Source: Gammaproteobacteria bacterium | GTDB lineage: Bacteria; Pseudomonadota; Gammaproteobacteria; Pseudomonadales; Azotimanducaceae | Direction: 5' to 3' | Assembly: GCA_009840305.1 (NCBI GenBank) | Contig: VXNY01000028.1 | Span: forward strand, 185,238-249,237 | Length of the DNA stretch: 64,000 nucleotides | Part shown: positions 45,523 through 55,000 of the stretch, piece by piece | Numbering within the stretch: position 1 is the first letter of the stretch | Layout of the letters: each line of letters opens with the position of its first letter | Notes under the pieces: model-generated | Told to the model about the DNA's origin: nothing | Databases searched by the model: none | Seen by the model: the letters and a program-made list of their open reading frames with translations, nothing else | Position numbers and translations under genes: made by a program

Positions 45523-46545
45523 TTGTCTACTTCTCGTGCTGGTCCAACATCTTTAAGCTTTCTAGATGTCATTGCCTGTGCATTCGGTGCTATTGTGCTA
45601 TTAATTCTGATTCTCCCAATAGGCCAAGAGGCGAAAGAAGAACCGGAAAGTGTAGACTTTGGTGCGACGGGAAGGCTCTATGTTGCAATAGACGTCGTGG
45701 ATGCAGAAATTAAAGCCTTGGCACAAGAACTGCAGACAAACGACGACCTTCTCGCGAGTATTGAATCTGAAGCGGTGTCCATAGAAGATACTACCAAACA
45801 AGCTAAACAGGCGGTACAACAAACCATTACGCAGCTCGATGCCGTGCATACACAACAAAGTGCTTTAGCTGCGACTGCTGCAATCTTGTCTAAACCTGCT
45901 CCTCAAACGCCAGAACCGCAGGAGGTTGAGTCAGAACTTTCTGGTATTCCAGTGGACTCAGAATACTTGGCTTTCGTCGTCGACACCTCGGGCAGTATGC
46001 AGGCGATTTGGGACTACGTGATAAAAGAAATGGAACGATTTTGGTTGCTATATCCAGATATAAAAGGTTTTCAAATCATGAACGACAATGGTCATTACCT
46101 TTCGCGAATCGGTAGTGGTCGTTGGATCCCCGATAGCACAGTTGCTCGAAAAGCTGCTCTGCACAAAATGAAGTCTTGGTATAGCTTCTCTAACAGTAGC
46201 CCAGCAGAAGGCATCGTGGAAGCGATTGGCGACCTCTATCGAGATGATATAAAGATGGCTGTGGTAGTGGTGGGAGACGAATACTCTGGGGGCTCGTTTT
46301 CAACGTTGTTGGATCAAATCGATAGAAAAGTGCGGTCGCGATCGGTCAAGGCGGACAGTTTGCGGATTCACGCCCTTGGTTTCTGGAATATGGTCGGTGG
46401 ATCGGGGAACAGATTTGCGATGCTAATGCGCGCGCTGACTGAACGCTACGATGGTGCGTTTGTCGCCTTAGAATCCAATCCAACGTTTTCGGTTCCGTCT
46501 CCACTACCATCGATCGTACCGTCAATCAATATTCCGTGGCCTTAG
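45523..46545 (+). CDS. vWA domain protein with ExbD/TolR-like N-terminal helix (second copy)
   Basis: 340 residues, TTG start 15 bp after the first vWA gene. The N-terminal helix (about 11-33) contains LSFLDVIACAFGA with Asp15, closely matching the helix of the first copy although the rest of the protein is different. A shorter coiled coil (about 58-120) and a Pro/Glu linker lead to a vWA domain: DTSGS at 154-158 and Asp252 in VVGDEYSGG. The Thr of the metal site appears replaced by Ser (SNSSPAEG near 223-230). A Pro-rich C-terminal tail ends in IPWP. It is the last gene of the series. Confidence 0.85.
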   Translation: MSTSRAGPTSLSFLDVIACAFGAIVLLILILPIGQEAKEEPESVDFGATGRLYVAIDVVDAEIKALAQELQTNDDLLASIESEAVSIEDTTKQAKQAVQQTITQLDAVHTQQSALAATAAILSKPAPQTPEPQEVESELSGIPVDSEYLAFVVDTSGSMQAIWDYVIKEMERFWLLYPDIKGFQIMNDNGHYLSRIGSGRWIPDSTVARKAALHKMKSWYSFSNSSPAEGIVEAIGDLYRDDIKMAVVVVGDEYSGGSFSTLLDQIDRKVRSRSVKADSLRIHALGFWNMVGGSGNRFAMLMRALTERYDGAFVALESNPTFSVPSPLPSIVPSINIPWP

Positions 46546-46571
46546 AACTTTGTTTCAGGAAGGATATGGAG

Positions 46572-46603
46572 AAACCTTGCAGATTTCCCTATAGTAAGGT
46601 TTT
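46572..46603 (+). terminator. Possible weak terminator after the vWA operon
   Basis: An inverted repeat (AAACCTT at 46572-46578 with AAGGTTT at 46596-46602) followed by a short T/A stretch lies 27 bp past the stop of the second vWA gene. The loop is long (17 nt) and the stem short, so termination here is only a possibility. The rest of the 290 bp gap before 46836 shows no gene. Confidence 0.25.
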
Positions 46604-46835
46604 AAACTGTGTTTCAGACGCTGACGGACACTGTTGCCTATGCCAGCGCGGTGTTTCGCACAAGAGATAGCGAACTAAAACCTTAGATTGTATTAGATCG
46701 TATGACAGGTTTGCTTAAACACGTACTACGAGATTTTGAAATTATTATTATTTATAAGTTAAACAACATCAGGATGTCTCATAGACCGCTAATGTGATGG
46801 ATGCATTCTGTCCCTACACCAATCGACACAGTTAA

Positions 46836-47897
46836 TTGACTACGTACTTCATCAGGAGATTTTTACTCATCATCCCCACATTTTTGGGGGTTACTCTTTT
46901 GGTGTTTGTGCTCACGAGGCTAGTGCCCGGAGGGCCGTTAGAGCGAGCGTTGAATGAAGCTGCTATGGCAGCTTCAGATGGGACTATAGGAACATCGTTT
47001 GAACACACTGGGCCGGGTGGGAGCACGCTTTCTGAAGATCAGATGGAGCAGATGGCAGAATATTACCAGTTCGATAAAAATCCATTTTATGGTTATGTCT
47101 TGTGGTTAGGAAACATTTGCAGGTTTAATCTAGGATATTCAACTAAATACCACAAACCAGTGTGGGACATAATCCGATCACGCCTGCCTATTTCGTTGTT
47201 TTATGGCGTCGCAACGCTAATCCTCACTTACGGAGTGTGTATTCCTCTTGGAATTGTCAAAGCAATAAAACATCGAACGGTGTTTGACAACATTAGCTCT
47301 GCTGTCGTATTTACTGGCTATGCTATTCCAAGTTACGTAGTGGCTATTGCGTTATTGACGCTGTTCGCATCCGATGCTGGGCTAGGGTTAGGATGGTTCC
47401 CATTAAGTGGATTTGTGAGTTCGGATTTTGGGTCACTATCCCCGGTGGGAAAAGTTCTCGATGTGCTGTACCACGCGGTATTGCCACTCATTGCGTATGT
47501 CGCCGGAAGTTTCGCTTTTATGACGATGTTGATGAAAAATTCTTTAATGGATAATCTTGCTGCTGACTATGTGCGAACGGCGATTGCTAAAGGTCTGAAT
47601 TTTCGGACCGCGATATTCAATCATGCTTTACGAAATAGCCTTATCCCGATCGCGACTTCCTTTGGCAATAATCTTTCTCTGATTATTACAGGATCGTTCC
47701 TGATTGAAACGATTTTCAATATAGACGGTTTTGGTTTGCTAGGGTTTGAATCACTCGTCGATCGCGATTATCCCGTCGTGATGGGCATTATCGTGATTTC
47801 ATCTCTCTTGTTCTTACTGGGTAACATCCTATCGGACATTTGCGTGGCGATTGTTGATCCTAGAGTAAAGTTCGGAGCTGACGGATCGAATCAGTAA
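46836..47897 (+). CDS. Oligopeptide ABC transporter permease, YejB-like
   Basis: Inner-membrane channel half of a peptide importer (E. coli YejB is part of the microcin C/peptide importer). 353 residues, TTG start. Six helices are expected: RRFLLIIPTFLGVTLLVFVLTRLVPGG opens the protein as in DppB/OppB/YejB (split here only for description: helix at about 8-28, then LVPGG). A YejB-like insert with LSEDQMEQMAEYYQFDKNP follows. The cytoplasmic EAA-type loop is YVRTAIAKGLNFRTAIFNHA, contacting the ATPase. It abuts the YejE-like gene by 1 bp. Confidence 0.92.
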   Translation: MTTYFIRRFLLIIPTFLGVTLLVFVLTRLVPGGPLERALNEAAMAASDGTIGTSFEHTGPGGSTLSEDQMEQMAEYYQFDKNPFYGYVLWLGNICRFNLGYSTKYHKPVWDIIRSRLPISLFYGVATLILTYGVCIPLGIVKAIKHRTVFDNISSAVVFTGYAIPSYVVAIALLTLFASDAGLGLGWFPLSGFVSSDFGSLSPVGKVLDVLYHAVLPLIAYVAGSFAFMTMLMKNSLMDNLAADYVRTAIAKGLNFRTAIFNHALRNSLIPIATSFGNNLSLIITGSFLIETIFNIDGFGLLGFESLVDRDYPVVMGIIVISSLLFLLGNILSDICVAIVDPRVKFGADGSNQ

Positions 47898-47898
47898 A

Positions 47899-48966
47899 TT
47901 GTTCAAACTCTCTTTAGACCCACAAACCGTTAAACAATGGAAACGATTCCGTTCTATAAAGCGCGGCTATTACTCGGCAGTGATCCTAGTATTTTTATTG
48001 TGTCTAAGTTTTTTCGCGGAGCTATTTATTAATAGCCGTGCGTTAATTGTGTCCTATGAGGGGAAATGGTTCTTTCCGACCTATGGTAAGGTTATTCCCG
48101 GTACAACTTTCGGTTTGGATTACGACTCAAAGACTAATTACAAGGAACTCAAGAAACTCTTTAAGGAACAGAAAGAAGGTAATTGGGTATTGATGCCACT
48201 GGTACCTTATGATCCATTTGAGACTCACGATGCCCCTGTTGATGACGTTTTGTATACCTACGGAGCTGAGCCGCCGTCGTGGGAAACCCAACACTATCTT
48301 GGAACGGACACGCTGGGTAGGGACATTTTGGCTCGCATCGCATATGGTTTTCGAATTGCCATGAGCTTTTCATTAGTTCTGCTTGTTTGTTCCTATGTTG
48401 CGGGCATAGCGGTTGGTTGCGCGATGGGGTATTGGGGTGGTGCTTTCGATCTATTATTTCAGCGACTTATCGAAATCTGGAATACCATTCCTTTCTTGTA
48501 TGTGATCATGATTGTGTCTGTTGTAGTTAGTGCAAATTTTTGGACGCTTGTATTTGTGATGGTCATTTTCGGTTGGACTGCAATGACTTGGAACATGCGC
48601 ACATCTACGTATAAAGAGAAATCGAGAGAGTATGTGAACGCAGCTCGTGCTCTGGGTGCAAGCAATGTCAGGGTAATCGGTGTCCACATTCTCCCAAATA
48701 CAATTTCGGTTATTGTGACCTTTATCCCATTCTCGATTGCCGGTGGTATAGCTGCCTTAACGGCGTTAGACTATTTAGGTTTCGGGCTGCAGCCACCTAC
48801 TCCAAGTTGGGGTGAACTGTTAAGGAGTGGGATGCAGAGGCTAGATCATTGGTGGATTGTGACTTCGGTGGCGGTAGCGATCATCATCGTTTTGTTGATG
48901 GTTACTTTCATCGGTGAAGCCATTCGCGAAGCATTTGATCCCAAAAAATTCACTTATTATGAATGA
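47899..48966 (+). CDS. Oligopeptide ABC transporter permease, YejE-like
   Basis: Second permease half, 355 residues, TTG start one base after the YejB-like stop. The YejE hallmark is an enlarged periplasmic loop after the first helix: NSRALIVSYEGKWFFPTYGK, then PGTTFGLDYDS and MPLVPYDPFETHDAP. The later part is the usual DppC-like core with HYLGTDTLGRDILARIAYG and the EAA loop YVNAARALGASNVRVIGVHI. It ends near an Asp-Pro-Lys-Lys tail typical of the family (REAFDPKKF). It leads into the binding-lipoprotein gene with a 13 bp gap. The transport ATPase (YejF) is not found here. Confidence 0.93.
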   Translation: MFKLSLDPQTVKQWKRFRSIKRGYYSAVILVFLLCLSFFAELFINSRALIVSYEGKWFFPTYGKVIPGTTFGLDYDSKTNYKELKKLFKEQKEGNWVLMPLVPYDPFETHDAPVDDVLYTYGAEPPSWETQHYLGTDTLGRDILARIAYGFRIAMSFSLVLLVCSYVAGIAVGCAMGYWGGAFDLLFQRLIEIWNTIPFLYVIMIVSVVVSANFWTLVFVMVIFGWTAMTWNMRTSTYKEKSREYVNAARALGASNVRVIGVHILPNTISVIVTFIPFSIAGGIAALTALDYLGFGLQPPTPSWGELLRSGMQRLDHWWIVTSVAVAIIIVLLMVTFIGEAIREAFDPKKFTYYE

Positions 48967-48979
48967 GGAAAATTTTTCT

Positions 48980-50926
48980 ATGAAACTGTTTGACCGGCCA
49001 CTTTATGGATTTGTCGTGATTGGTCTGTGTTGGGCTATCTTACATGGATGCTCAACTCCAGAAAACGAGTCTTCAGAGGTAGAGGAGTTCGATGTATTTA
49101 TTGCAGAAGAGGACTTACTACCAGATGAGCTGCCTCTCAATCTCTCTTGGTATACAAACGATATCGATCCTGAGTTTGCATCACCAGATGCGATACGAGG
49201 AGGGACGTTTCATACCTGGATTCTTTCTTATCCTCTGACTATGCGCACTGTTGGACCAGACTCTAACGGAAGCTTTGCTAATTTTCTTCGACCCATTCAG
49301 TTTGGACCAATCGCGTTTCATCCGCAAACTCGTCGTCCAATACCAATGATAGCGACTCATTGGGCTTTTGGAGAGGACGAGAGATCGATTTATTTTCGAA
49401 TACATCCCGACGCAAAATGGTCTGACGGCGAGCGCGTGACTGCAGATGATTTTGTCTTCACTTTGCGTTTCATGCGATCCAAGGAAATTATCGCTCCTTG
49501 GTATAACAATTACTACACCGAGCGAATCACGGATGTGAAAAAATACGACGAGCTAACCTATGGCGTACGTGGAGCAGATGTCAAGCCAGAGTTAGAGATG
49601 TTCGCCAATTTCTCATTTGGTCCACGTCCTGAACACTTTCATGAGCTCACAGATTCTTGGGTAAGAGATTTCAACTGGAAACCAGAACCAACTACGGGCC
49701 CGTACCATGTTGCAACCATGAGGGATGGCAAGTATGTAGAGTTCGAACGAACAGAAAATTGGTGGGCAAACGACCTCAGGTATGTTCGCAACCGGTTTAA
49801 CCCGGAGAAGATTCGCTTTACTGTGATAAGGGACGAGCACACGGCTTGGCTACACTTCTTGAAGGGTGAGATAGACTCATTCGGCCTCACGATTCCCGAG
49901 TTTTGGCACGACAAGGCGGAAGCCAGTCCATTCAAAAAAGGGTATATAGCAAAGTATTGGTTTTACCATAATCTGCCTGTTCAACCTTCAGGACTATTTC
50001 TGAACACCGCGAAACCACTACTAGATGATGTAAATGTCCGTTATGGCCTAGCCCATTCAATGAATATTGATAGAGTTATTCAGACTATATTGCGGGGTGA
50101 TTATGAGCGCTTAGACACATTCACGAGAGGGTACCGAGAATACGACAACACTTCGATAGAACCGAGAGAGTTTGATCCTAAATTAGCAGGCGAGTATTTT
50201 GAGAAAGCAGGCTTTACAAGTAAAGATCGAGATGGTATTAGGGTTAAGATGGACGATGAGGGCAACGTAATCGCTAGATTGTCGTTTGTCATCACATACG
50301 GAAGACCAGCACATACCCCTCGTTTAGTGATTTTAAAACAAGAAGCGGAGAAAGCGGGTGTTGAGTTAAATTTGGAAATGTTAGATTCTGCTGCGTCTTT
50401 CAGCAAAATGCAAAAAAAGAAGCACCAGATTGCGTCTTTAACGTGGAGTGCTGGTGGATTTGCACCTAGTTATTGGCAACATTTTCATTCGGCGAACGCG
50501 AGTGCCGAAGACAAAACCAACAACGTTACGAGTACGGCAATACCAGAAATGGATGAGTTGATAATGAAGTTTCGGAGCGCATCAAGTTTAGAAGAACGAA
50601 CTGGTTTAGCACAGACTTTGGAGCAAATGGTACACGACCATGGCGCTTTCATTCCCACGTTCAAAGTCCCGTACACAAGGGAAGCCGCGTGGCGTTGGAT
50701 CCAACTTCCGGAATGGATTGGAACAGAGACTTCAGGTACCTTGATTAACAGTCAGGCGAATTCCTATGGCTTCTCGAATGGCGGCTTGTTTTGGATCGAC
50801 GAAGAAGAGAAAAAAGAAATCTTCGCATTGAAGCGAAAGGGGGAGGAGATGGAACCGCTCACGATTATCGATCAGACATATCGTATCGTGCCAGTAGATA
50901 ATCCAGAGGTACAAGAAGGTCAGTGA
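48980..50926 (+). CDS. Extracellular solute-binding lipoprotein, YejA/OppA family
   Basis: Binds oligopeptides for the permease pair upstream. From ATG 48980 it has 648 residues; a Shine-Dalgarno gaggaa at 48965-48970 supports this start over the longer frame at 48914. The signal ends in a lipobox-like AILHGC (Cys at about residue 25 from this start), so it is a lipoprotein. Family SBP_bac_5 marks are GGTFHTWIL, PMIATHW, WSDGERVTADDFVFTL, TGPYHVA and NVRYGLAHSMNIDRV. The order permease-permease-binding protein is the reverse of the usual yejABEF arrangement. Confidence 0.9.
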   Translation: MKLFDRPLYGFVVIGLCWAILHGCSTPENESSEVEEFDVFIAEEDLLPDELPLNLSWYTNDIDPEFASPDAIRGGTFHTWILSYPLTMRTVGPDSNGSFANFLRPIQFGPIAFHPQTRRPIPMIATHWAFGEDERSIYFRIHPDAKWSDGERVTADDFVFTLRFMRSKEIIAPWYNNYYTERITDVKKYDELTYGVRGADVKPELEMFANFSFGPRPEHFHELTDSWVRDFNWKPEPTTGPYHVATMRDGKYVEFERTENWWANDLRYVRNRFNPEKIRFTVIRDEHTAWLHFLKGEIDSFGLTIPEFWHDKAEASPFKKGYIAKYWFYHNLPVQPSGLFLNTAKPLLDDVNVRYGLAHSMNIDRVIQTILRGDYERLDTFTRGYREYDNTSIEPREFDPKLAGEYFEKAGFTSKDRDGIRVKMDDEGNVIARLSFVITYGRPAHTPRLVILKQEAEKAGVELNLEMLDSAASFSKMQKKKHQIASLTWSAGGFAPSYWQHFHSANASAEDKTNNVTSTAIPEMDELIMKFRSASSLEERTGLAQTLEQMVHDHGAFIPTFKVPYTREAAWRWIQLPEWIGTETSGTLINSQANSYGFSNGGLFWIDEEEKKEIFALKRKGEEMEPLTIIDQTYRIVPVDNPEVQEGQ

Positions 50927-51022
50927 CCCATACCATATTGGCCTGAAGTTTTGTCCTGTCGCGCTCCAAACCAAAGCACGAGTAGATATCTGATTTGATC
51001 TGCATTGATACAGTGAGATAAG

Positions 51023-51059
51023 GGGACAATCAATCGATTGAAAGTATTGAGTTTGTCCC
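51023..51059. repeat. Inverted repeat between the peptide-transporter and gld-like genes
   Basis: GGGACAA at 51023-51029 pairs with TTGTCCC at 51053-51059 around a 23-nt loop that itself contains the palindrome TCAATCGATTGA. It could be a weak terminator or a regulator site ahead of the ABC-2 module. No T-tract follows. The remainder of the 241 bp gap has no gene. Confidence 0.4.
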
Positions 51060-51167
51060 TACATTACCGCTAGTCAGCCCAGTCAGATTATTGAGGTATT
51101 TGAAACTTTTGCTTTGGTACGCTCAATCTATTTAAACAACTAGTATCAAAATATCGGAGGAAAATTA

Positions 51168-52073
51168 GTGCTCAACGCGGACCAATTGACTCGCACTTAT
51201 GACACTGTCGTCGCAGCACAGGACGTTTCATTTGAAATATCACCAGGTGAAATCGTTGGCCTGCTAGGACATAACGGAGCGGGTAAGACCACGGTCATGA
51301 AATTACTCACCGGATTCATCGAACCGAATTCGGGGAATGCTTTTGTCGATGGCATTAATGTCCAAGAGTCGCCTGTCGCAGCCCGTGCAAACTTAGGTTA
51401 TTTACCCGAGAGTCGCCCTCTGTACAAAGAACTTAGTGTGGTTGACTACCTTTGGTTTTCTGCCACCGTGCGTGGAATTTCGAAGAGTCAGCGGCGGGAA
51501 AGCGTTGAGCGAGCCGTCCGTGATACCGACCTCTCAGATCGAGCGTTGGACGACATTGGGACACTCTCTCGAGGGCTGCAACAGCGAGTGGGCGTCGCAC
51601 AAGCGATACTGCACCAGCCTAAGGCGTTGATATTGGATGAGCCTACTAACGGCTTAGACCCGTCACAGACACAACATATGCGAGAGTTAATTCGAGACAT
51701 GGCCAAAGACGCGACGATCGTGCTATCTACCCACATCATGCAGGAAGTTGAGGCTATCTGTAATCGTGTCCTCATTATGCGGGATGGGAACATCGTAGTT
51801 GACGAGCTATTGAAGAACTTAAAGGAAGGCGACCGTTGTTGGTTACGTAGTAGTTCGGAAGACGCAGACGTGCGCGCCGCGCTCGAACCATCAACGACTG
51901 TTCAGAGAATCGATGGCCGATATTTGCTTTCTTCAATAGACGATGACACTAAATGTGACATTCCTGCGATCGTGCGCGAGCTAGTGGCAAAAGACATCGT
52001 GGTCAATTCCATTGAACCAGAGAAACGAGACTTAGAAGCACTTTTCCGTTCAGTCAGCGAGGGAGGTATCTAA
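51168..52073 (+). CDS. ABC transporter ATP-binding protein, GldA-like
   Basis: ATPase of an ABC-2 type exporter, 301 residues, cytoplasmic. Walker A is GHNGAGKTT, followed by Q-loop region YLPESRPLYKELSV, signature LSRGLQQRVGVAQA, Walker B LILDEPTNGLDP and the switch His in VLSTHIMQE. The LPESRPLY stretch is typical of the GldA/NatA subgroup. GTG start with a strong Shine-Dalgarno (ggagg at 51156-51160). The stop overlaps the next start (TAATG), making one operon with the fused permease and the DUF4340 gene. Confidence 0.93.
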   Translation: MLNADQLTRTYDTVVAAQDVSFEISPGEIVGLLGHNGAGKTTVMKLLTGFIEPNSGNAFVDGINVQESPVAARANLGYLPESRPLYKELSVVDYLWFSATVRGISKSQRRESVERAVRDTDLSDRALDDIGTLSRGLQQRVGVAQAILHQPKALILDEPTNGLDPSQTQHMRELIRDMAKDATIVLSTHIMQEVEAICNRVLIMRDGNIVVDELLKNLKEGDRCWLRSSSEDADVRAALEPSTTVQRIDGRYLLSSIDDDTKCDIPAIVRELVAKDIVVNSIEPEKRDLEALFRSVSEGGI

Positions 52074-55000
52074 TGAATTCTGAAACCCTCATTGCGGTTG
52101 CGTCAAAAGAACTTCGATTGTTCTTTGGTTCACCCATCGGCTACCTTTTTATAGCTGCCTATCTCGGTCTCACACTGTTTGTATTTTTCTGGGTGGAAAC
52201 TTTTTTCGCCCGAAACATTTCGGACGTCAGACCGATGTTCGAGTCGCTACCTGTACTACTAATTTTCTTATGCTCAGCTCTCACGATGAGAATCTGGAGC
52301 GATGAACGACGTACGGGTACTTTAGAGTTCATTGTTACTCTCCCGGTAACACCTTGGGAGCTTGTACTAGGCAAGTTTGCGGCTTGTATGACCCTGCTGA
52401 TATTATCACTCCTATTGACTTTACCGTTGCCAATTAGCGTGGCGGTAGTAGGAAATTTGGATTGGGGACCTGTGGGAGCGGCGTATTCTGCTGCGCTACT
52501 TCTCGGAGCAGCATACCTCAGCATCGGACTATTTGTGTCTTCTCGCAGCGAGAATCAAATTGTCACCCTCATCATCTCGGTATTGGTGTGCGGTGTTTTT
52601 TATATGCTCGGCAGTACCTTTCTTACGAGTCTAGTGGGTACAAATTTTGCGGACTTTTTGAGTGAACTTGGTTCCGGTTCGCGCTTTGAGTCCATAACTC
52701 GAGGAGTGCTCGACGTTACCGACTTCTACTACTACATTTCCATAACCGCATCGTTTTTAGTGCTTAATGTGTTCGCAGTGGAAATGATTGGGTGGACGAA
52801 GAGAGGCGCGCAGGAACGACACCTAAATCGGTCATTTATCTGCGGATTAGTCGTATTAAACTTAGTTGTAGCCAACATTTGGATTGCTCAATTGCCTCCT
52901 TTAAGATGGGACGTCACCGCTGGGCAACAATACACCATGTCGGATGTGTCAAAACAGGAACTCGCTAAATTGCAGGAACCTCTACTCATTCGAGGGTACT
53001 TCAGTGCTAAAACGCATCGTCTACTTGCACCACTTGTACCACAATTACGCGATCTCATGTCGGAATATTCAATTTTTGGTGGCCGCAACGTTGTCGTTGA
53101 ATTTATTGATCCTGTATTGCACCCAGAATTGGAAGATGAAGCGAATAAAAAGTACGGGATTCAACCCGATGATTTTGAGGTTGAAGATCGGTATCAAAGG
53201 TCGATCGTGAAGTCCTATTTCCATATTCTGATTCGTTACGGCGACGAATTCGAAGTGTTGCGTTTCCAAGACTTGATTGAGGTTAAGGCTGAGGGTGAAA
53301 TGGAACTTGACGTACAGTTGCGTAATCCTGAATATGACATCACGCGAGCTATCGCTAGAGTACGATCAGAATTTCAAGCTGGTGGTTCGATTTTTGACTC
53401 TGTACCAGGCAGTGTGGAATTCACTGGATATATCTCGGCCGAAGATTGGTTGCCACCGGAACTGATAGAAGTTAAAAACTCCCTCGTCGAAGCGTTAGAC
53501 GAAATTAAAGAGAACTCAGCCGGGAAGTTCTCGTGGCAAATACTAGATCCGATTGCTGGAGACGGTTCGTTGGCACGGGAAATCGCTGAAAATTTTGGCT
53601 TCCAACCGATGGCGGCAAGTTTGTTTGACTTGAACCAGTTCTATTTTTACTTAACGCTATCAGATGGAGCTTCCGTAGTTAGCATGAGGCTACCGGATTC
53701 CCGCGACGTTGAAGGGTTTAAACGCCTTTTGGAAGAAGGCGTGAAGCCGTTCACAGAAGGGTTACTCACTTCGGTAGCTATATACACCTCGACACCGAGC
53801 GTTCCCCAATACACGGGTCAACCACAACCTACCGCTAGGTTTAACGACATGTCTGGATACCTGCGTGGCGATTATGAGGTTCAAACAGTAGATTTACGTG
53901 GTCCAGTGCCTAGTCACGCTGATGTATTAATGGTGATCGGTCCCAACGACTTGGATCAGGAACAAGTGTTCGAGATTGATCAGTTTCTTATGCGTGGCGG
54001 TACTGTACTCATTGCAACTTCAGCGTTTACAACTTCTCTCATGGATCGAACGCTGTTAGCAAACCGTGCTTTAACGGGATTGGATGACTGGCTCGCTCAC
54101 CACGGCGTGAATGTGGAACAAACTATGGTTATGGACGTAAATAGTGGTGTTTTTCCCATCCCTGTACAACGTGAGGTAGGCGGCTTCATATTTGAGGAGA
54201 TTCAAATGTTTGACTACCCGTTTTTTGTTGATGTACGGCACGAAGGTTTTGTTGACGATCATCCAATTGTCAATAACTTAGATCAGGTAATTTTTGCATG
54301 GGGGTCGCCATTGACGGTAGACGAGGAGCTTAACTCCGATCGTGAAGTAATCGAAATTCTCAGGAGTTCAAAAGATAGCTGGACCAATTCAGCCCCAGAA
54401 TTGATGCCGAAGTACGATCCTTCGGGCAACTCTCCCTATGTACCAGGAATAGACCTCGAACCAAAATTGCTGGCCGTGAGCGTAAAAGGAATTTTCACGA
54501 GCTTCTTCGAAGAGTCTCCATTGTTGGTTGCAGCTCGTGAACAAGCAGCCGCGGAAGCAGCAGCCAAAGCTGCGGCTGATGCCGAGGAACTGGACGCAGA
54601 CTCCACCGAAACAAGCATCCCTGATGAAGAAAACCTTGATGTTGAAAGTCTTGACGACGAAAACACTGACGACGATGCACTTATGGAAGAATTGCAAGAG
54701 TTGCAAGACGGTGAGGATGATTCTGAGGCAGAAGAAGACACACTCGGTGTGATTGGTACCGTAATATCGCGTTCACCAGAGTCAGCTCGATTAGTCGTCC
54801 TCGGATCGTCAGACAGTCTTTCCGATATCGTGCTAAACATGATTGGCCAAACCCACGGTACGATTTACACCCAACCCTTGCAATTCGTCGCCAACGTCAT
54901 TGATGTTTCTATGGAAGATTCGTCGCTGTTATCAATTCGTTCGAGAGGTCATTTCAGTCGTACCTTACCTCCACTAAAACCCGCACAACAGAGAACATTG

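Noticed and set aside
43520..46545. A Zorya-type defence system (ZorA/ZorB-like)
   Set aside because: The channel protein fits ZorA-type membership only at family level. No MotB/OmpA-like ZorB, no ZorC and no helicase ZorD were seen, and the vWA proteins have no counterpart in Zorya.
48914..48979. The upstream in-frame ATG as start of the binding lipoprotein
   Set aside because: It overlaps the permease end and would put about 22 residues before the signal; the ATG at 48980 has a good Shine-Dalgarno.
51168..52073. The GldA-like ATPase as the missing ATPase of the Yej-like importer
   Set aside because: It has the motifs of the GldA/NatA exporter subgroup, is a single NBD and overlaps the ABC-2 permease gene, so it belongs with that exporter.
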